This document shows, in pieces, positions 37,743 through 45,597 of a stretch of 64,000 nt of DNA. Source of the DNA: Gordonia paraffinivorans NBRC 108238 (GTDB lineage Bacteria > Actinomycetota > Actinomycetes > Mycobacteriales > Mycobacteriaceae); contig NZ_BAOQ01000009.1 in the NCBI RefSeq assembly GCF_000344155.1, forward strand, positions 1-64,000. Direction: 5' to 3'. The position numbers and the translations under genes are program-made. The stretch's first letter is position 1, and each line of letters begins with the position of its first letter. The notes under the pieces are model-generated. The model did no database searches. It worked only from the letters and a program-made list of their open reading frames with translations, and was not told where the DNA came from.

Positions 37743-38068
37743 CGCTTCTTCTTACCCTTCCGCCGACGGACGGGCGCTATCGGCCGGTGGGTCAGCTGCG
37801 CCGAACTGGTGATGTGCCATCGGCCGCACGCGCACTCGTAGTAGCGCAGACTCACGGTCCCGAAGGTCCGCGCCTTGATCCGTTCGATGCTGTCCATCGC
37901 CGCGGCCGGCGAGGTGAACGGGAGTTTGTCGGGTGTGGGGCAGTCAGGGAGTTCGGCACGGCGGGCGGATCGCTCTGCTCGACGGTTCTCCATCAGCTCG
38001 CGGTATGCCGTGCGTGCCTCGATCTCGCGATAGAACGCTTCGAGTTCGTCGTCGGAGAAGGGCACCAC
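37739..38068 (-). CDS. small conserved hypothetical protein
   Basis: The 109-residue protein begins MVPFSDDELEAFYREIEART, is rich in charged helix, and ends in a Cys pair (YECACGRWHITSS) with a very basic tail (RRRKGKKKR). The Cys-x-Cys and His near the end may bind metal, and the tail may contact nucleic acid. I do not recognise a named family. It is coupled to the VOC gene by an ATGA overlap. Confidence 0.7.
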   Translation of the reverse strand: MVPFSDDELEAFYREIEARTAYRELMENRRAERSARRAELPDCPTPDKLPFTSPAAAMDSIERIKARTFGTVSLRYYECACGRWHITSSAQLTHRPIAPVRRRKGKKKR

Positions 38069-38100
38069 CCGATTATCCCCGCCGACGGCGATGGCGTGGA

Positions 38101-38322
38101 TCAGCGGGCCATCCAGAGGCGACGTTTGATCACCTGGCGCATACGACGCAGTTCGGAGTCGCTGAGGGTTTCCGGCGGATCGGTGTCGACAAGGCGGTCG
38201 AGTTCGGCGAAGAAGTCACGGTCGGACACCCCGAACTGTTCGGTGATCTGCTTGGCCGACCCCCCGCCGAGCGGGTACCAGTTCTTCTCGAACTGGATCA
38301 TCTGCAGCTGCTTGTCGTTCAT
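38101..38322 (-). CDS. DUF3263 family small helix-turn-helix-like protein
   Basis: The 73-residue protein (MIQFEKNWYPLGGGSAKQI, then QFGVSDRDFFAELDRLVDT, LRRMRQVIKRRLW) fits DUF3263, a small actinobacterial family with a likely helix-turn-helix that often carries FE(K/R)xWW near the start. ATG 38322 gives the family length; the longer open frame to 38493 adds unrelated residues. It probably lies in the same transcript as the gene at 37739, with a 32-bp gap. Its function is unknown. Confidence 0.75.
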   Translation of the reverse strand: MNDKQLQMIQFEKNWYPLGGGSAKQITEQFGVSDRDFFAELDRLVDTDPPETLSDSELRRMRQVIKRRLWMAR

Positions 38323-38537
38323 CCTCACCACCGGCTCGTGTTCGTGCTGGACCCGGGGACGCGCAGTGGTTCGGGGCCCCTCCACCCACGCACCAACGTG
38401 ACGCACGTCACCAACGTCGTCCTTTGTACACCGGACACCCGCCGGATGACAGGAGGTCGCGCAGAGTGATTCAAACGTGTCCGAAAGGTTCATGGAACCG
38501 TCATGAACAGCCCGGCGAAAGGTCGAGACGAAATCCG

Positions 38538-39683
38538 TCAGGCGTTCACCGACGAGGGCGACTTGCGCTGGGCGTCACGCCGATTCGCGCGGATGCTGCT
38601 GGCCAGGGAGGCGCCGATGAAAGCGACCCCGACGAGTCCGGTGACGATCTCGTCGATCTCGTACTCGACGCCGAGGAGCAGGATGACCGCCAGGGCACCG
38701 ATCGCCCAGTGCGCACCGTGTTCGAGGTAGCGGTACTCCGACAGCGTGCCCTTGCGGACGAGGTAGATCGTGATGGATCGGACGAACATCGCGCCGATGA
38801 AACCGAGGCCCAGGGCGATGATGATCGGGTCCGAGGTGATGGCGAAGGCGCCGATGACGCCGTCGAAGGAGAACGACGCGTCGAGGACCTCGAGATAGAG
38901 GAAGAGGAAGAAGCCGGCCTTGCCCGCCGCCTTGGTGACCGGCGTCGGTCCGCGGCGTCCGGCGGCGGACTCCCCTGCCCCGTCTTCCGCCGCTCCGTCT
39001 TGAGCTGGCTGGTCGTCGGGCCCGTCGGACATGAACAGCGAACTCAGTCCGTCCACGGTGATGTAGGTGACGATGCCCAGGATTCCGGCGATCAGCACGG
39101 TCGACCGGATGCCGTCCGCGGCCAGGTACTCGGCCGCCAGCACGAGGGACAGCGCGGCGAGCACGACGGGCAGCTGTTCGAGCTTGCCGATCTTGGCGAG
39201 CGGGTGCTCGAGCCACGTGAGCCATTTGGGCTCACGGTCGGTGAGCACGAAGTTCAGGAACAGCATCAGCAGGAACATGCCCCCGAAGGCCGCGATCTGG
39301 GGATGGGCCTCGGTCAGGATGGTCTCGTAGCTGGGTCGGCCGTCGGCGAAGTGACTCTGACCGTCCGGCGGCGGATTGGTGGCGAGCCGCAGTGCCTCGG
39401 CAGGGTCGAGGCCGCCGGTGATCCACACGATGAGCAACGGGAACAGCAGGCGCATGCCGAACACCGCGATGAGGACGCCGACGGTCAGGAACATGCGTTG
39501 CCAGAACGCGGTCATCCGCTCGAGGATGGTCGCGTTGATGACGGCGTTGTCGAAGGACAGCGAGACCTCGAGGATGCCGAGGATCGCGCACAGCGCCAGG
39601 CCCGTCCAGCCCATGTAGAGGTACGCCACCACCAACGTGATGATCGTGACCACGAAGGAGAGGCCGAAGATGCGGGCGATCAC
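38538..39683 (-). CDS. DUF475 / TerC-like integral membrane protein
   Basis: The 381-residue protein has about nine membrane segments and the TerC-superfamily charge motif twice: LEVSLSFDNAVINATILERM near residue 40 and LEVLDASFSFDGVIGAFAIT near residue 255. The buried Glu/Asp residues are thought to bind metal in TerC/Alx proteins linked to tellurite, manganese and membrane-protein metalation. A hydrophilic loop with an Asp/Glu/Ala-rich stretch lies between the two halves. It is coupled to the small zinc-finger gene upstream by an ATGA overlap. Confidence 0.87.
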   Translation of the reverse strand: MIARIFGLSFVVTIITLVVAYLYMGWTGLALCAILGILEVSLSFDNAVINATILERMTAFWQRMFLTVGVLIAVFGMRLLFPLLIVWITGGLDPAEALRLATNPPPDGQSHFADGRPSYETILTEAHPQIAAFGGMFLLMLFLNFVLTDREPKWLTWLEHPLAKIGKLEQLPVVLAALSLVLAAEYLAADGIRSTVLIAGILGIVTYITVDGLSSLFMSDGPDDQPAQDGAAEDGAGESAAGRRGPTPVTKAAGKAGFFLFLYLEVLDASFSFDGVIGAFAITSDPIIIALGLGFIGAMFVRSITIYLVRKGTLSEYRYLEHGAHWAIGALAVILLLGVEYEIDEIVTGLVGVAFIGASLASSIRANRRDAQRKSPSSVNA

Positions 39684-40021
39684 CGGAGCCTCTCGGCTTC
39701 CTTCGCGAGTTCGAGCAGGGCGTCGGTCAGTTCGGCGAGGACCTCGTGGTCGGCGCGTTCGGCGACGGCCGTGCCGAGGTCCTCGGCGGCGCAGCGCAAC
39801 GCGAACATGCGATCGCCGAAGTCGGCGGCCTCCGCGGGCGTGAGGATGACCGCGTCGGCGGGAATGCTGGTGCCCTCGAGTTGCGTTCTCTGTTCATAGG
39901 CGCGCTGCCTGCAGGACCGTTTGCAGTACTTGCGACGCCGTCCGAGCTCGGAATCGACCATCATCGAGCCGCACCACGCACATGCGTACGGGCGGCGCCG
40001 GTGACGGGACGGCTGTTCCAC
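39680..40021 (-). CDS. small Cys-rich zinc-finger-like protein
   Basis: The 113-residue protein starts with a compact Cys cluster, YACAWCGSMM then KYCKRSCRQRAYEQR, that looks like a treble-clef or recombination-mediator type zinc site. The second half is a plain acidic helical region (AEDLGTAVAERADHEVLAEL). It may bind nucleic acid. The family is conserved among Mycobacteriales, but I know no function for it. It is divergent from rbpA, with 255 bp between them, and coupled to the DUF475 gene. Confidence 0.75.
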   Translation of the reverse strand: MEQPSRHRRRPYACAWCGSMMVDSELGRRRKYCKRSCRQRAYEQRTQLEGTSIPADAVILTPAEAADFGDRMFALRCAAEDLGTAVAERADHEVLAELTDALLELAKEAERLR

Positions 40022-40166
40022 AACGAAAGACCGTACCCCTTTTCCGGGATCGGACCGCGGTACGGCACGTCGGGTGGCCGCCGGAGCTGAAGACCGCCGC
40101 CGGAGCCCGGGTTACGGGCGAAAGCGCGGTTGACCGGCAATGACGTCCAGGAGGTCGGATGCGCGT

Positions 40167-40192
40167 AGAATGTTTCTGTTGACGACTCAGTT
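40167..40192 (+). promoter_or_regulatory. SigR/SigH-like promoter upstream of rbpA
   Basis: AGAAT (40167-40171), an 18-base spacer and GTT (40190-40192) match the GGAAT-N18-GTT consensus of thiol-stress sigma factors (SigR of Streptomyces, SigH of mycobacteria) except for the first base. A TTGACG at 40179 might instead be a SigA -35 element, but no good -10 element follows. The site is 85 bp before the rbpA start. SigR control of rbpA is known in Streptomyces. Confidence 0.5.
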
Positions 40193-40276
40193 GTTGGGTT
40201 CGATGGTGAACACCACGCGAACACGCTGAGAGATCCGGCAAACTGAGAATCTGAGGAAGTCTGAGAGGAACCCTTC

Positions 40277-40621
40277 ATGGCAGATCGAGTACTTCGGGGT
40301 AGCCGCCTCGGTGCGGTGAGCTACGAGACCGATCGCGACCACGATCTCGCGCCGCGTCGCATCGTCCAGTACCGCACCGACAATGGTGAGATCTTCGACA
40401 TCCCGTTCGCCGACGACGCCGAGGTCCCCGCGACCTGGCCGTGCAAGAACGGTATGGAAGGCAAGCTGCTCGAGGGCGCAGCGCCCGAGGAGAAGAAGAC
40501 CAAGCCGCCGCGCACCCACTGGGACATGCTGCTCGAGCGTCGTACCGAGGAAGAGCTCGAGGTTCTCCTCAACGAGCGTCTCGAACTCCTTCGGCAGCGC
40601 CGCAAGGGCGCGTCGCACTGA
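40277..40621 (+). CDS. rbpA: RNA polymerase-binding protein RbpA
   Basis: The 114-residue protein has the RbpA layout: the N-terminal MADRVLRGSRLGAVSYETD tail, the core domain with a zinc-like region whose cysteines are reduced here to one (VPATWPCKNG), the basic linker, and the sigma-interaction domain LERRTEEELEVLLNERLELL. It binds sigma and beta' and stabilises the open complex, and it is essential in mycobacteria. GAGAGGAA lies ahead of the ATG. It is followed at once by a perfect 21-bp terminator hairpin. Confidence 0.95.
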   Translation: MADRVLRGSRLGAVSYETDRDHDLAPRRIVQYRTDNGEIFDIPFADDAEVPATWPCKNGMEGKLLEGAAPEEKKTKPPRTHWDMLLERRTEEELEVLLNERLELLRQRRKGASH

Positions 40622-40642
40622 GCGCGAACCCCTAACCGAACA

Positions 40643-40689
40643 CAGAAGCGTGGGCCCGGCAGGACGAACCTGCCGGGCCCACGCTTCTG
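40643..40689. terminator. 21-bp perfect hairpin between rbpA and ppm1
   Basis: CAGAAGCGTGGGCCCGGCAG plus G (40643-40663) pairs perfectly with 40669-40689 around an ACGAA loop. It lies 22 bases after the rbpA stop and 54 bases from the end of the convergent ppm1 gene. It is a strong bidirectional terminator without a clear U-tract, as is usual in Actinobacteria. Confidence 0.85.
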
Positions 40690-40742
40690 ATCTCGCGAAT
40701 CCGAGGTCTCGGGATGTCTCCGGGAACGAAGTGCCCTCGGGC

Positions 40743-41564
40743 CTACTTGTTCCTGAGCACACCCAGCCGTTCGAGTCGGCTCTGGATACCCCAGCGGGCC
40801 ACCATCGTGAACGCCTCGGACATGACCCCGCCGCTCATCTTGGAGACGCCGATCTCGCGCTCGGTGAACGTGATCGGCACCTCCCGGACGTCGAAGCCGG
40901 CGCGGACCGTGCGCCAGGCCAGGTCGATCTGGAAGCAGTAGCCGGCCGATTCGACCGAGTCGAGCCCGATCTTCTCCAGGACGCCGCGACGGTACGCGCG
41001 GAAGCCGGCGGTGATGTCGTTGATCTTGGCGCCGAGCGCTAGCCGGGCGTAGGTGTTGGCGCCGCGCGACAGGAACTCGCGGTGCTTGGGCCAGTTGACG
41101 AGCTCGCCGCCCGGCACGTAGCGCGAACCGATGGCCAGGTCGGCGCCGGCGTTGATCGCCTCGAACAGGCGATGGAGCTGCTCGGGGGCGTGGCTGCCGT
41201 CGGCGTCCATCTCGACGATGACCGGGTAATCGCGTGCCAGCCCCCAGGCGAAGCCCGCGAGGTAGGCCTTGCCGAGCCCGTCCTTCTCCTTGCGGTGCAG
41301 AACGTGGAGCCGGCCGGCCTCGGCGTCTGCGCGGGCCAACTCGTCGGCCACCTCGCCGGTGCCGTCAGGGCTGGAGTCGTCGACGACCAGCAGGTGCGCA
41401 CCGGGAAGGGCTTTCTGGAGGCGCTCGACGATCACGGGCAGGTTGTCGCGCTCGTTGAAGGTCGGAACGACGACCAGCGCACCCGTTCCGTCGTTGCCGA
41501 CCACGGGAGTCGGCGAGTCACCCGACGGGCGCGGCCCTGTCGTGGCGTCAATCCCCGATGCCAT
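40743..41564 (-). CDS. ppm1: polyprenol monophosphomannose synthase
   Basis: The 273-residue GT2 enzyme has [19 protein letters not shown] at the nucleotide site, [19 protein letters not shown], the DxD-type motif VEMDADGSH, and the C-terminal [20 protein letters not shown]. It makes polyprenol-phosphate-mannose from GDP-mannose, the donor for PIM, LM and LAM mannosyltransferases such as the GT87 protein in this window. It is the D2-like domain alone; in M. tuberculosis this is fused to the Lnt-like domain, whereas here the genes are separate and overlap by 17 bp. Its start at 41564 lies inside the end of lnt. Confidence 0.92.
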   Translation of the reverse strand: MASGIDATTGPRPSGDSPTPVVGNDGTGALVVVPTFNERDNLPVIVERLQKALPGAHLLVVDDSSPDGTGEVADELARADAEAGRLHVLHRKEKDGLGKAYLAGFAWGLARDYPVIVEMDADGSHAPEQLHRLFEAINAGADLAIGSRYVPGGELVNWPKHREFLSRGANTYARLALGAKINDITAGFRAYRRGVLEKIGLDSVESAGYCFQIDLAWRTVRAGFDVREVPITFTEREIGVSKMSGGVMSEAFTMVARWGIQSRLERLGVLRNK

Positions 41565-43314
41565 CGAGCTCCTTAGTGTCGTCGGACGCCCGAGCGGCGT
41601 CCCTGCGGGACATCAGTGTGAACCTAGTACGCGATCCCAACGCAAACAAAAGACCACCCACGGCGACGACGATGGCCAGTGCCTCCGGCCACACCCCGAG
41701 ACGGGTGGCGAGGGTCTGGTCGTCGTGGAGGGGAAGCGTGCTGGTCAGCACGTCCGGGGTGAAGATGCCCGATTGTTCCGAGATCGAGCCATCGGCGGCG
41801 ATGATGGCGCTCACACCGCTCGTGGCGGCGACGACCACGGCACGTCCGTGTTCGACGGCACGCACCTGCGACATCGCCAGCTGCTGGTAGGTCATCTCGG
41901 TGCGGCCGAAGGTCGCGTTGTTGGTGGGCACGAACAGCATCTGCGCGCCGTCGCGGACCGACTGCCGGGCCGCCCGGTCGAAGGCGACCTCCCAACAGGT
42001 GGCGACACCGACGATGACCTCGGCGGAGTAGCCCGGCACGGTGACCACCGCAGGCCCGCTGCCGGGCCGGAAGTTGCCGGCGAGGTCGGCGTAGGAGGAG
42101 AACAGGCGGAAGAACGGCCGCCACGGCAGGTATTCGCCGAAGGGCTGGACGATGTGCTTGTCGTAGCGGTCGACCGGGCCCCGCGCGCCGTCCCACACCA
42201 GGACCGAGTTGGTGGGTCGGCCGTCGGGATTGCGCAGCAGGGTTCCGACGAGGATGGGTGCGTCGACCGCCTCCGACGCGGCGGTGATCGATTCCGCGGC
42301 GTCGGCGTTGTCGACCGGAGAGATGTCCGAGGCGTTCTCCGGCCACATCACGAAGTCGGGGTGCGGCGCGAGACCGTCGTCGATCGCCTGACCGTATTGC
42401 AGAGTGGTCCGCACGTGGTTGTCGAGCACGGCGCGGCGCTGGGCGTTGAAGTCCAGGCCGAGTCGCGGCACGTTGCCCTGCACCGCCGCGATGCGCACCT
42501 TCGATCCCGAGATGGTGCGGTCGATCGTGGACGGGGTCAACGCGATCGCCGCGACCGGTGCGAGCAACGCGATCGCCACGGCCAGGGTGCCGGCACGGAC
42601 GAGGCCGGTCGGCTGGTCGGCGGCGACGGGGCGCGCCTTGGCCGCCGAGCGTCTCAGCGCAGAGGCCAGGATCATCAGCACCCACGCGACCGAGGCGCCG
42701 AACAACGCGACCCCGGCCGACAGACCGGGGGCTCCCACCACCGACGCCAGCGGCAGCAGCGGGCCGTCGACCTGACTGAAAGCGACTCTCCCCCATGGGA
42801 AACCGCCGAACGGGAAGGACGAGCGGAGTGCTTCGACCAGCACCCAGGACAGCGTGAACCACACCGGCGGCAGCGGGAGTCGCGTCGTCAGGGTCGCGAT
42901 CGCGCCGAACAGTGCGAGGTATACGGCGAGCGCCGCCGACAGCGCGATCCACGGCAGCGGACCGACGTACTCCCCCACCCACGGCAGCAGCGGCAGGAAG
43001 AAGGACAGACCGAAGACGAAGCCGAGCCACGCGCCGGTGCGCACTCGCGGCCTGCCCACGTAGAGGGCCGCGAACAGCATGCCGAGGGAGAGAACGGCGA
43101 GGAACCAGAGATTGCGGGGCGGGAAGGCGGCCCACATGGCGACACCCGACGCGACCGACACCAGAGTCCGCCAGGCCCAGTCGACGGTGAGCGAGTCGCG
43201 CCCGATCCGGAACCGGCGACGACGGCCGCCGGGCCCGGAACCGGCGACCTCGGCACCGCCGGGTTCCGAGGCCTGCGGGGTACCCGTCACATCCGACGGA
43301 GGGGCTCCGTTCAC
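41548..43314 (-). CDS. lnt: apolipoprotein N-acyltransferase
   Basis: The 588-residue protein has an N-terminal Arg-rich tail, about seven membrane segments (about 45-260) and a C-terminal nitrilase-fold domain. The catalytic triad reads as the Glu in VMWPENASD, the Lys in [15 protein letters not shown] and the Cys in [11 protein letters not shown]. It transfers a third acyl chain to the N-terminal Cys of lipoproteins such as the FKBP protein in this window. GTG 43314 overlaps the stop of the upstream amidohydrolase as GTGA. The 3' end overlaps ppm1, reflecting the ancestral pair that is fused in M. tuberculosis. Confidence 0.92.
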   Translation of the reverse strand: MNGAPPSDVTGTPQASEPGGAEVAGSGPGGRRRRFRIGRDSLTVDWAWRTLVSVASGVAMWAAFPPRNLWFLAVLSLGMLFAALYVGRPRVRTGAWLGFVFGLSFFLPLLPWVGEYVGPLPWIALSAALAVYLALFGAIATLTTRLPLPPVWFTLSWVLVEALRSSFPFGGFPWGRVAFSQVDGPLLPLASVVGAPGLSAGVALFGASVAWVLMILASALRRSAAKARPVAADQPTGLVRAGTLAVAIALLAPVAAIALTPSTIDRTISGSKVRIAAVQGNVPRLGLDFNAQRRAVLDNHVRTTLQYGQAIDDGLAPHPDFVMWPENASDISPVDNADAAESITAASEAVDAPILVGTLLRNPDGRPTNSVLVWDGARGPVDRYDKHIVQPFGEYLPWRPFFRLFSSYADLAGNFRPGSGPAVVTVPGYSAEVIVGVATCWEVAFDRAARQSVRDGAQMLFVPTNNATFGRTEMTYQQLAMSQVRAVEHGRAVVVAATSGVSAIIAADGSISEQSGIFTPDVLTSTLPLHDDQTLATRLGVWPEALAIVVAVGGLLFALGSRTRFTLMSRRDAARASDDTKELDGIGD

Positions 43315-44960
43315 GTGGCGTCCCGGTCGTAGAGGACCCGCCCGCGGTGCACCGTGCGCACACAACGAGGCAGTGCGGCGCCCGGTGACACGTCCGGGAG
43401 CGCGGGGACGCGCGACCGCGGGTCGGTGGACCAGCGCTGCACCTTCTCGTGTGAACCGGCCACGACGAACTCGTCGGCCTCCCAGAGCGCGTAGCTCGCG
43501 GGGGCGCCCGGGGTCAGGGTTCCGGTGAGTCCGTCGTTGACCCCGCCGGCCCGCCAGCCGCCGCGGGTGGTGGCGGCGAAGGCGCCGCGCGGGGAGATCG
43601 CGTTGGTCTTCCGGTGGTGGTGGACCGCGGCCCGGATGGTGGCCCACGGGTCGATCGGGGTGACCGGCGCATCCGACGAGAACGACAGGGCCACACCGGT
43701 CTTGGCGAGCATCGCGAAGTCGTTGAGGGTGGCTGCGCGGTCGGGACCCAGTCGGGTCTCGTACAGGTCGCCCGGTCCGCCCCACTCGGCGTCGAACAGC
43801 GGCTGCATGCTGGCGATGACGCCGCAGCGCGACAGGACCTCGGCCTGCGCGGCAGTCACCATCTCGGCGTGCTCGAGACGGTGGGCGCAGCGGGCGATGG
43901 CCGGGGTCCCGAGCTCGTCGGCCAGGTCGGTCAGCGCCTCGACCACGGCGCCGGTCGCGGCGTCGCCGATGACGTGGAAACCGGCCTGGATGCCGGCCAG
44001 GGTGCAGGCGCGGAGGTGGGCGCGGATCGTGTCGGCGTCGAGATAGCTGATGCCGCTGGTGTGGGGATCGTCGGTGTAGGGCTCGGTGAGCCACGCGGTG
44101 TGGGAGCCGATCGCGCCGTCGATGAACAGGTCGCCGCCGAGGGCGTCGGCGCGGGTGATCGAGAGCAGTTCGGCGGCGTGCTCCTCGTCGGTGACGGGCT
44201 GGCCCCAGTAGCGGCGGATCTCGACGGGGTGGTCGAGCTCGGCGATGGCGAGGAAGTCCTCGAGACCGCTGATGTCGGGTCCGCCGTTTTCGTGGACCGC
44301 GACGACGCCGTGCGCAGCGGCGACGTCGAGGGCCCGGCGTTGGGCGCGTTCGCGCTGCGCGGCGGTCACCAACTGCCGTGCTGCACCGCGGACGAGGTGG
44401 TGGGCCTCGGCCACGAGGGGTTCCTCGGGGTGGTACCCGGCGGCGTCGGCGAGTTCGGGCACGAGGCGTCGCAGTGCGGTGGACGCGACGGCGGAGTGCT
44501 CATCGACCCGCGCCAGATAGACGGGTCGGGCGCCGACGACGGCGTCGAGCTCGCTGGTCGTGGGGAAACGGCCGTCCTCGGGACCGGCACCCTCCCACGT
44601 CGAGTCGTCCCAGCCCAGCCCCCACAACAGCTCGCCCTCGTCGTGGCCGGCCGCGGCGTCGGCGGCGACCGCCTCCGCGACGAGCTGCAGGCAGTGGGTG
44701 CGGCTCGTCGCCTCGTTGAGCGTGAGGCCGTCGAGCGCGAGACCGGTGGAGGTCAGGTGCACGTGGGAGTCGACGAAGCCGGGCGTCACGAACAGCCCGT
44801 TCAGGTCGATGACCTCCGCGTCGGGGTGCAGGGCGCGGCCGACGTCGTCGGTTCCGACCCACACCACCATGCCGTCGGTGACGGCCATCGCGGTCGCGTC
44901 GGGAACGGCCGCCGAGTAGACGATTCCGCCGAGGAGCAGTTGGGTTGCCACGATCGTCAA
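43311..44960 (-). CDS. YtcJ-like amidohydrolase
   Basis: The protein of about 549 residues is a metal-dependent hydrolase of the amidohydrolase-3 group: the first metal His pair in VDSHVHLTSTG, a His in VHENGG, then the later GFHVIGDAAT, HRLEHAEMVT and SSDAPVTPIDP, all conserved ligand or substrate-site positions. The N-terminal beta-sandwich strand is MVVWVGTDDVG. The substrate is unknown (amides, N-acyl compounds). The start is TTG 44960 with AAGG upstream, or GTG 44951. The gene is coupled to lnt by a GTGA overlap and lies 28 bp after fxsA. Confidence 0.85.
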   Translation of the reverse strand: MTIVATQLLLGGIVYSAAVPDATAMAVTDGMVVWVGTDDVGRALHPDAEVIDLNGLFVTPGFVDSHVHLTSTGLALDGLTLNEATSRTHCLQLVAEAVAADAAAGHDEGELLWGLGWDDSTWEGAGPEDGRFPTTSELDAVVGARPVYLARVDEHSAVASTALRRLVPELADAAGYHPEEPLVAEAHHLVRGAARQLVTAAQRERAQRRALDVAAAHGVVAVHENGGPDISGLEDFLAIAELDHPVEIRRYWGQPVTDEEHAAELLSITRADALGGDLFIDGAIGSHTAWLTEPYTDDPHTSGISYLDADTIRAHLRACTLAGIQAGFHVIGDAATGAVVEALTDLADELGTPAIARCAHRLEHAEMVTAAQAEVLSRCGVIASMQPLFDAEWGGPGDLYETRLGPDRAATLNDFAMLAKTGVALSFSSDAPVTPIDPWATIRAAVHHHRKTNAISPRGAFAATTRGGWRAGGVNDGLTGTLTPGAPASYALWEADEFVVAGSHEKVQRWSTDPRSRVPALPDVSPGAALPRCVRTVHRGRVLYDRDAT

Positions 44961-44988
44961 GTGTGCCTTGCCGCGGGTGACCCCGGGG

Positions 44989-45516
44989 TCAGCGGGTGGG
45001 CGGGAGTTGCGGGGTGATCAGCGGTGCCGGTCCGGCGCCGGGGCCCTGGGTGCCGGAACCCGCGGCGTCGACGACCGCGCCGTCGACCACGCTCCCGTCG
45101 ACGGTGACGCTCGTGCGCCGGTACGTGCCGGTCGCATACAGCCCCGCGCGGTCCATGAGCGTCGCGGCACGCCGCGCCGCGAGCACCGCCACCAGCGGGC
45201 GCAGGAGCTTGCGGGTCGGCGGGAAGAGCATCAGCATGCCGACGGCGGTGGAGACCACGCCAGGGATGACCAGCAGCAGCGTCGAGGCGGCGACCACGGC
45301 GGTGTCGGCGAGGGGTTCGCGCGGATCGACCTGGTTGTCGGCGGCGCGGCGCAGCTCGCCGAAGACCTTGCGACCCTGCCGGCGCAGCGTCAGGAAGCCG
45401 AGGACGCCGGCGCCGATGGTGATGAGCACCGCCCAGGGGAATCCGAGCGTCATCGCCATCGCCACGAACGCGGCGATCTCCAGGAGTGCGTAAACGGCGA
45501 ACCAGCGCAATGCCAT
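44989..45516 (-). CDS. fxsA: FxsA family membrane protein
   Basis: The 175-residue protein has FxsA features: ALRWFAVYALLEIAAFVAMA and then a second hydrophobic run (AVLITIGAGVLGFLTLRRQG), a polar loop with the family stretch GELRRAADNQ, and further hydrophobic segments around VIPGVVSTAVGMLMLFPPTR, with the LFPPTR motif at the membrane edge. The tail is long and Gly/Pro/Ala-rich. FxsA limits F-exclusion of phage T7 in E. coli; its role in Actinobacteria is not known. The gene lies 81 bp downstream of cobN on the same strand. Confidence 0.88.
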   Translation of the reverse strand: MALRWFAVYALLEIAAFVAMAMTLGFPWAVLITIGAGVLGFLTLRRQGRKVFGELRRAADNQVDPREPLADTAVVAASTLLLVIPGVVSTAVGMLMLFPPTRKLLRPLVAVLAARRAATLMDRAGLYATGTYRRTSVTVDGSVVDGAVVDAAGSGTQGPGAGPAPLITPQLPPTR

Positions 45517-45597
45517 GGTGTCCTCTCACCTGTCTGTCGGGTGCTGCTTGGTCATGCAACGAACGACGGGCCGGATTTTCTCCCGTCGGTCCCCCGC

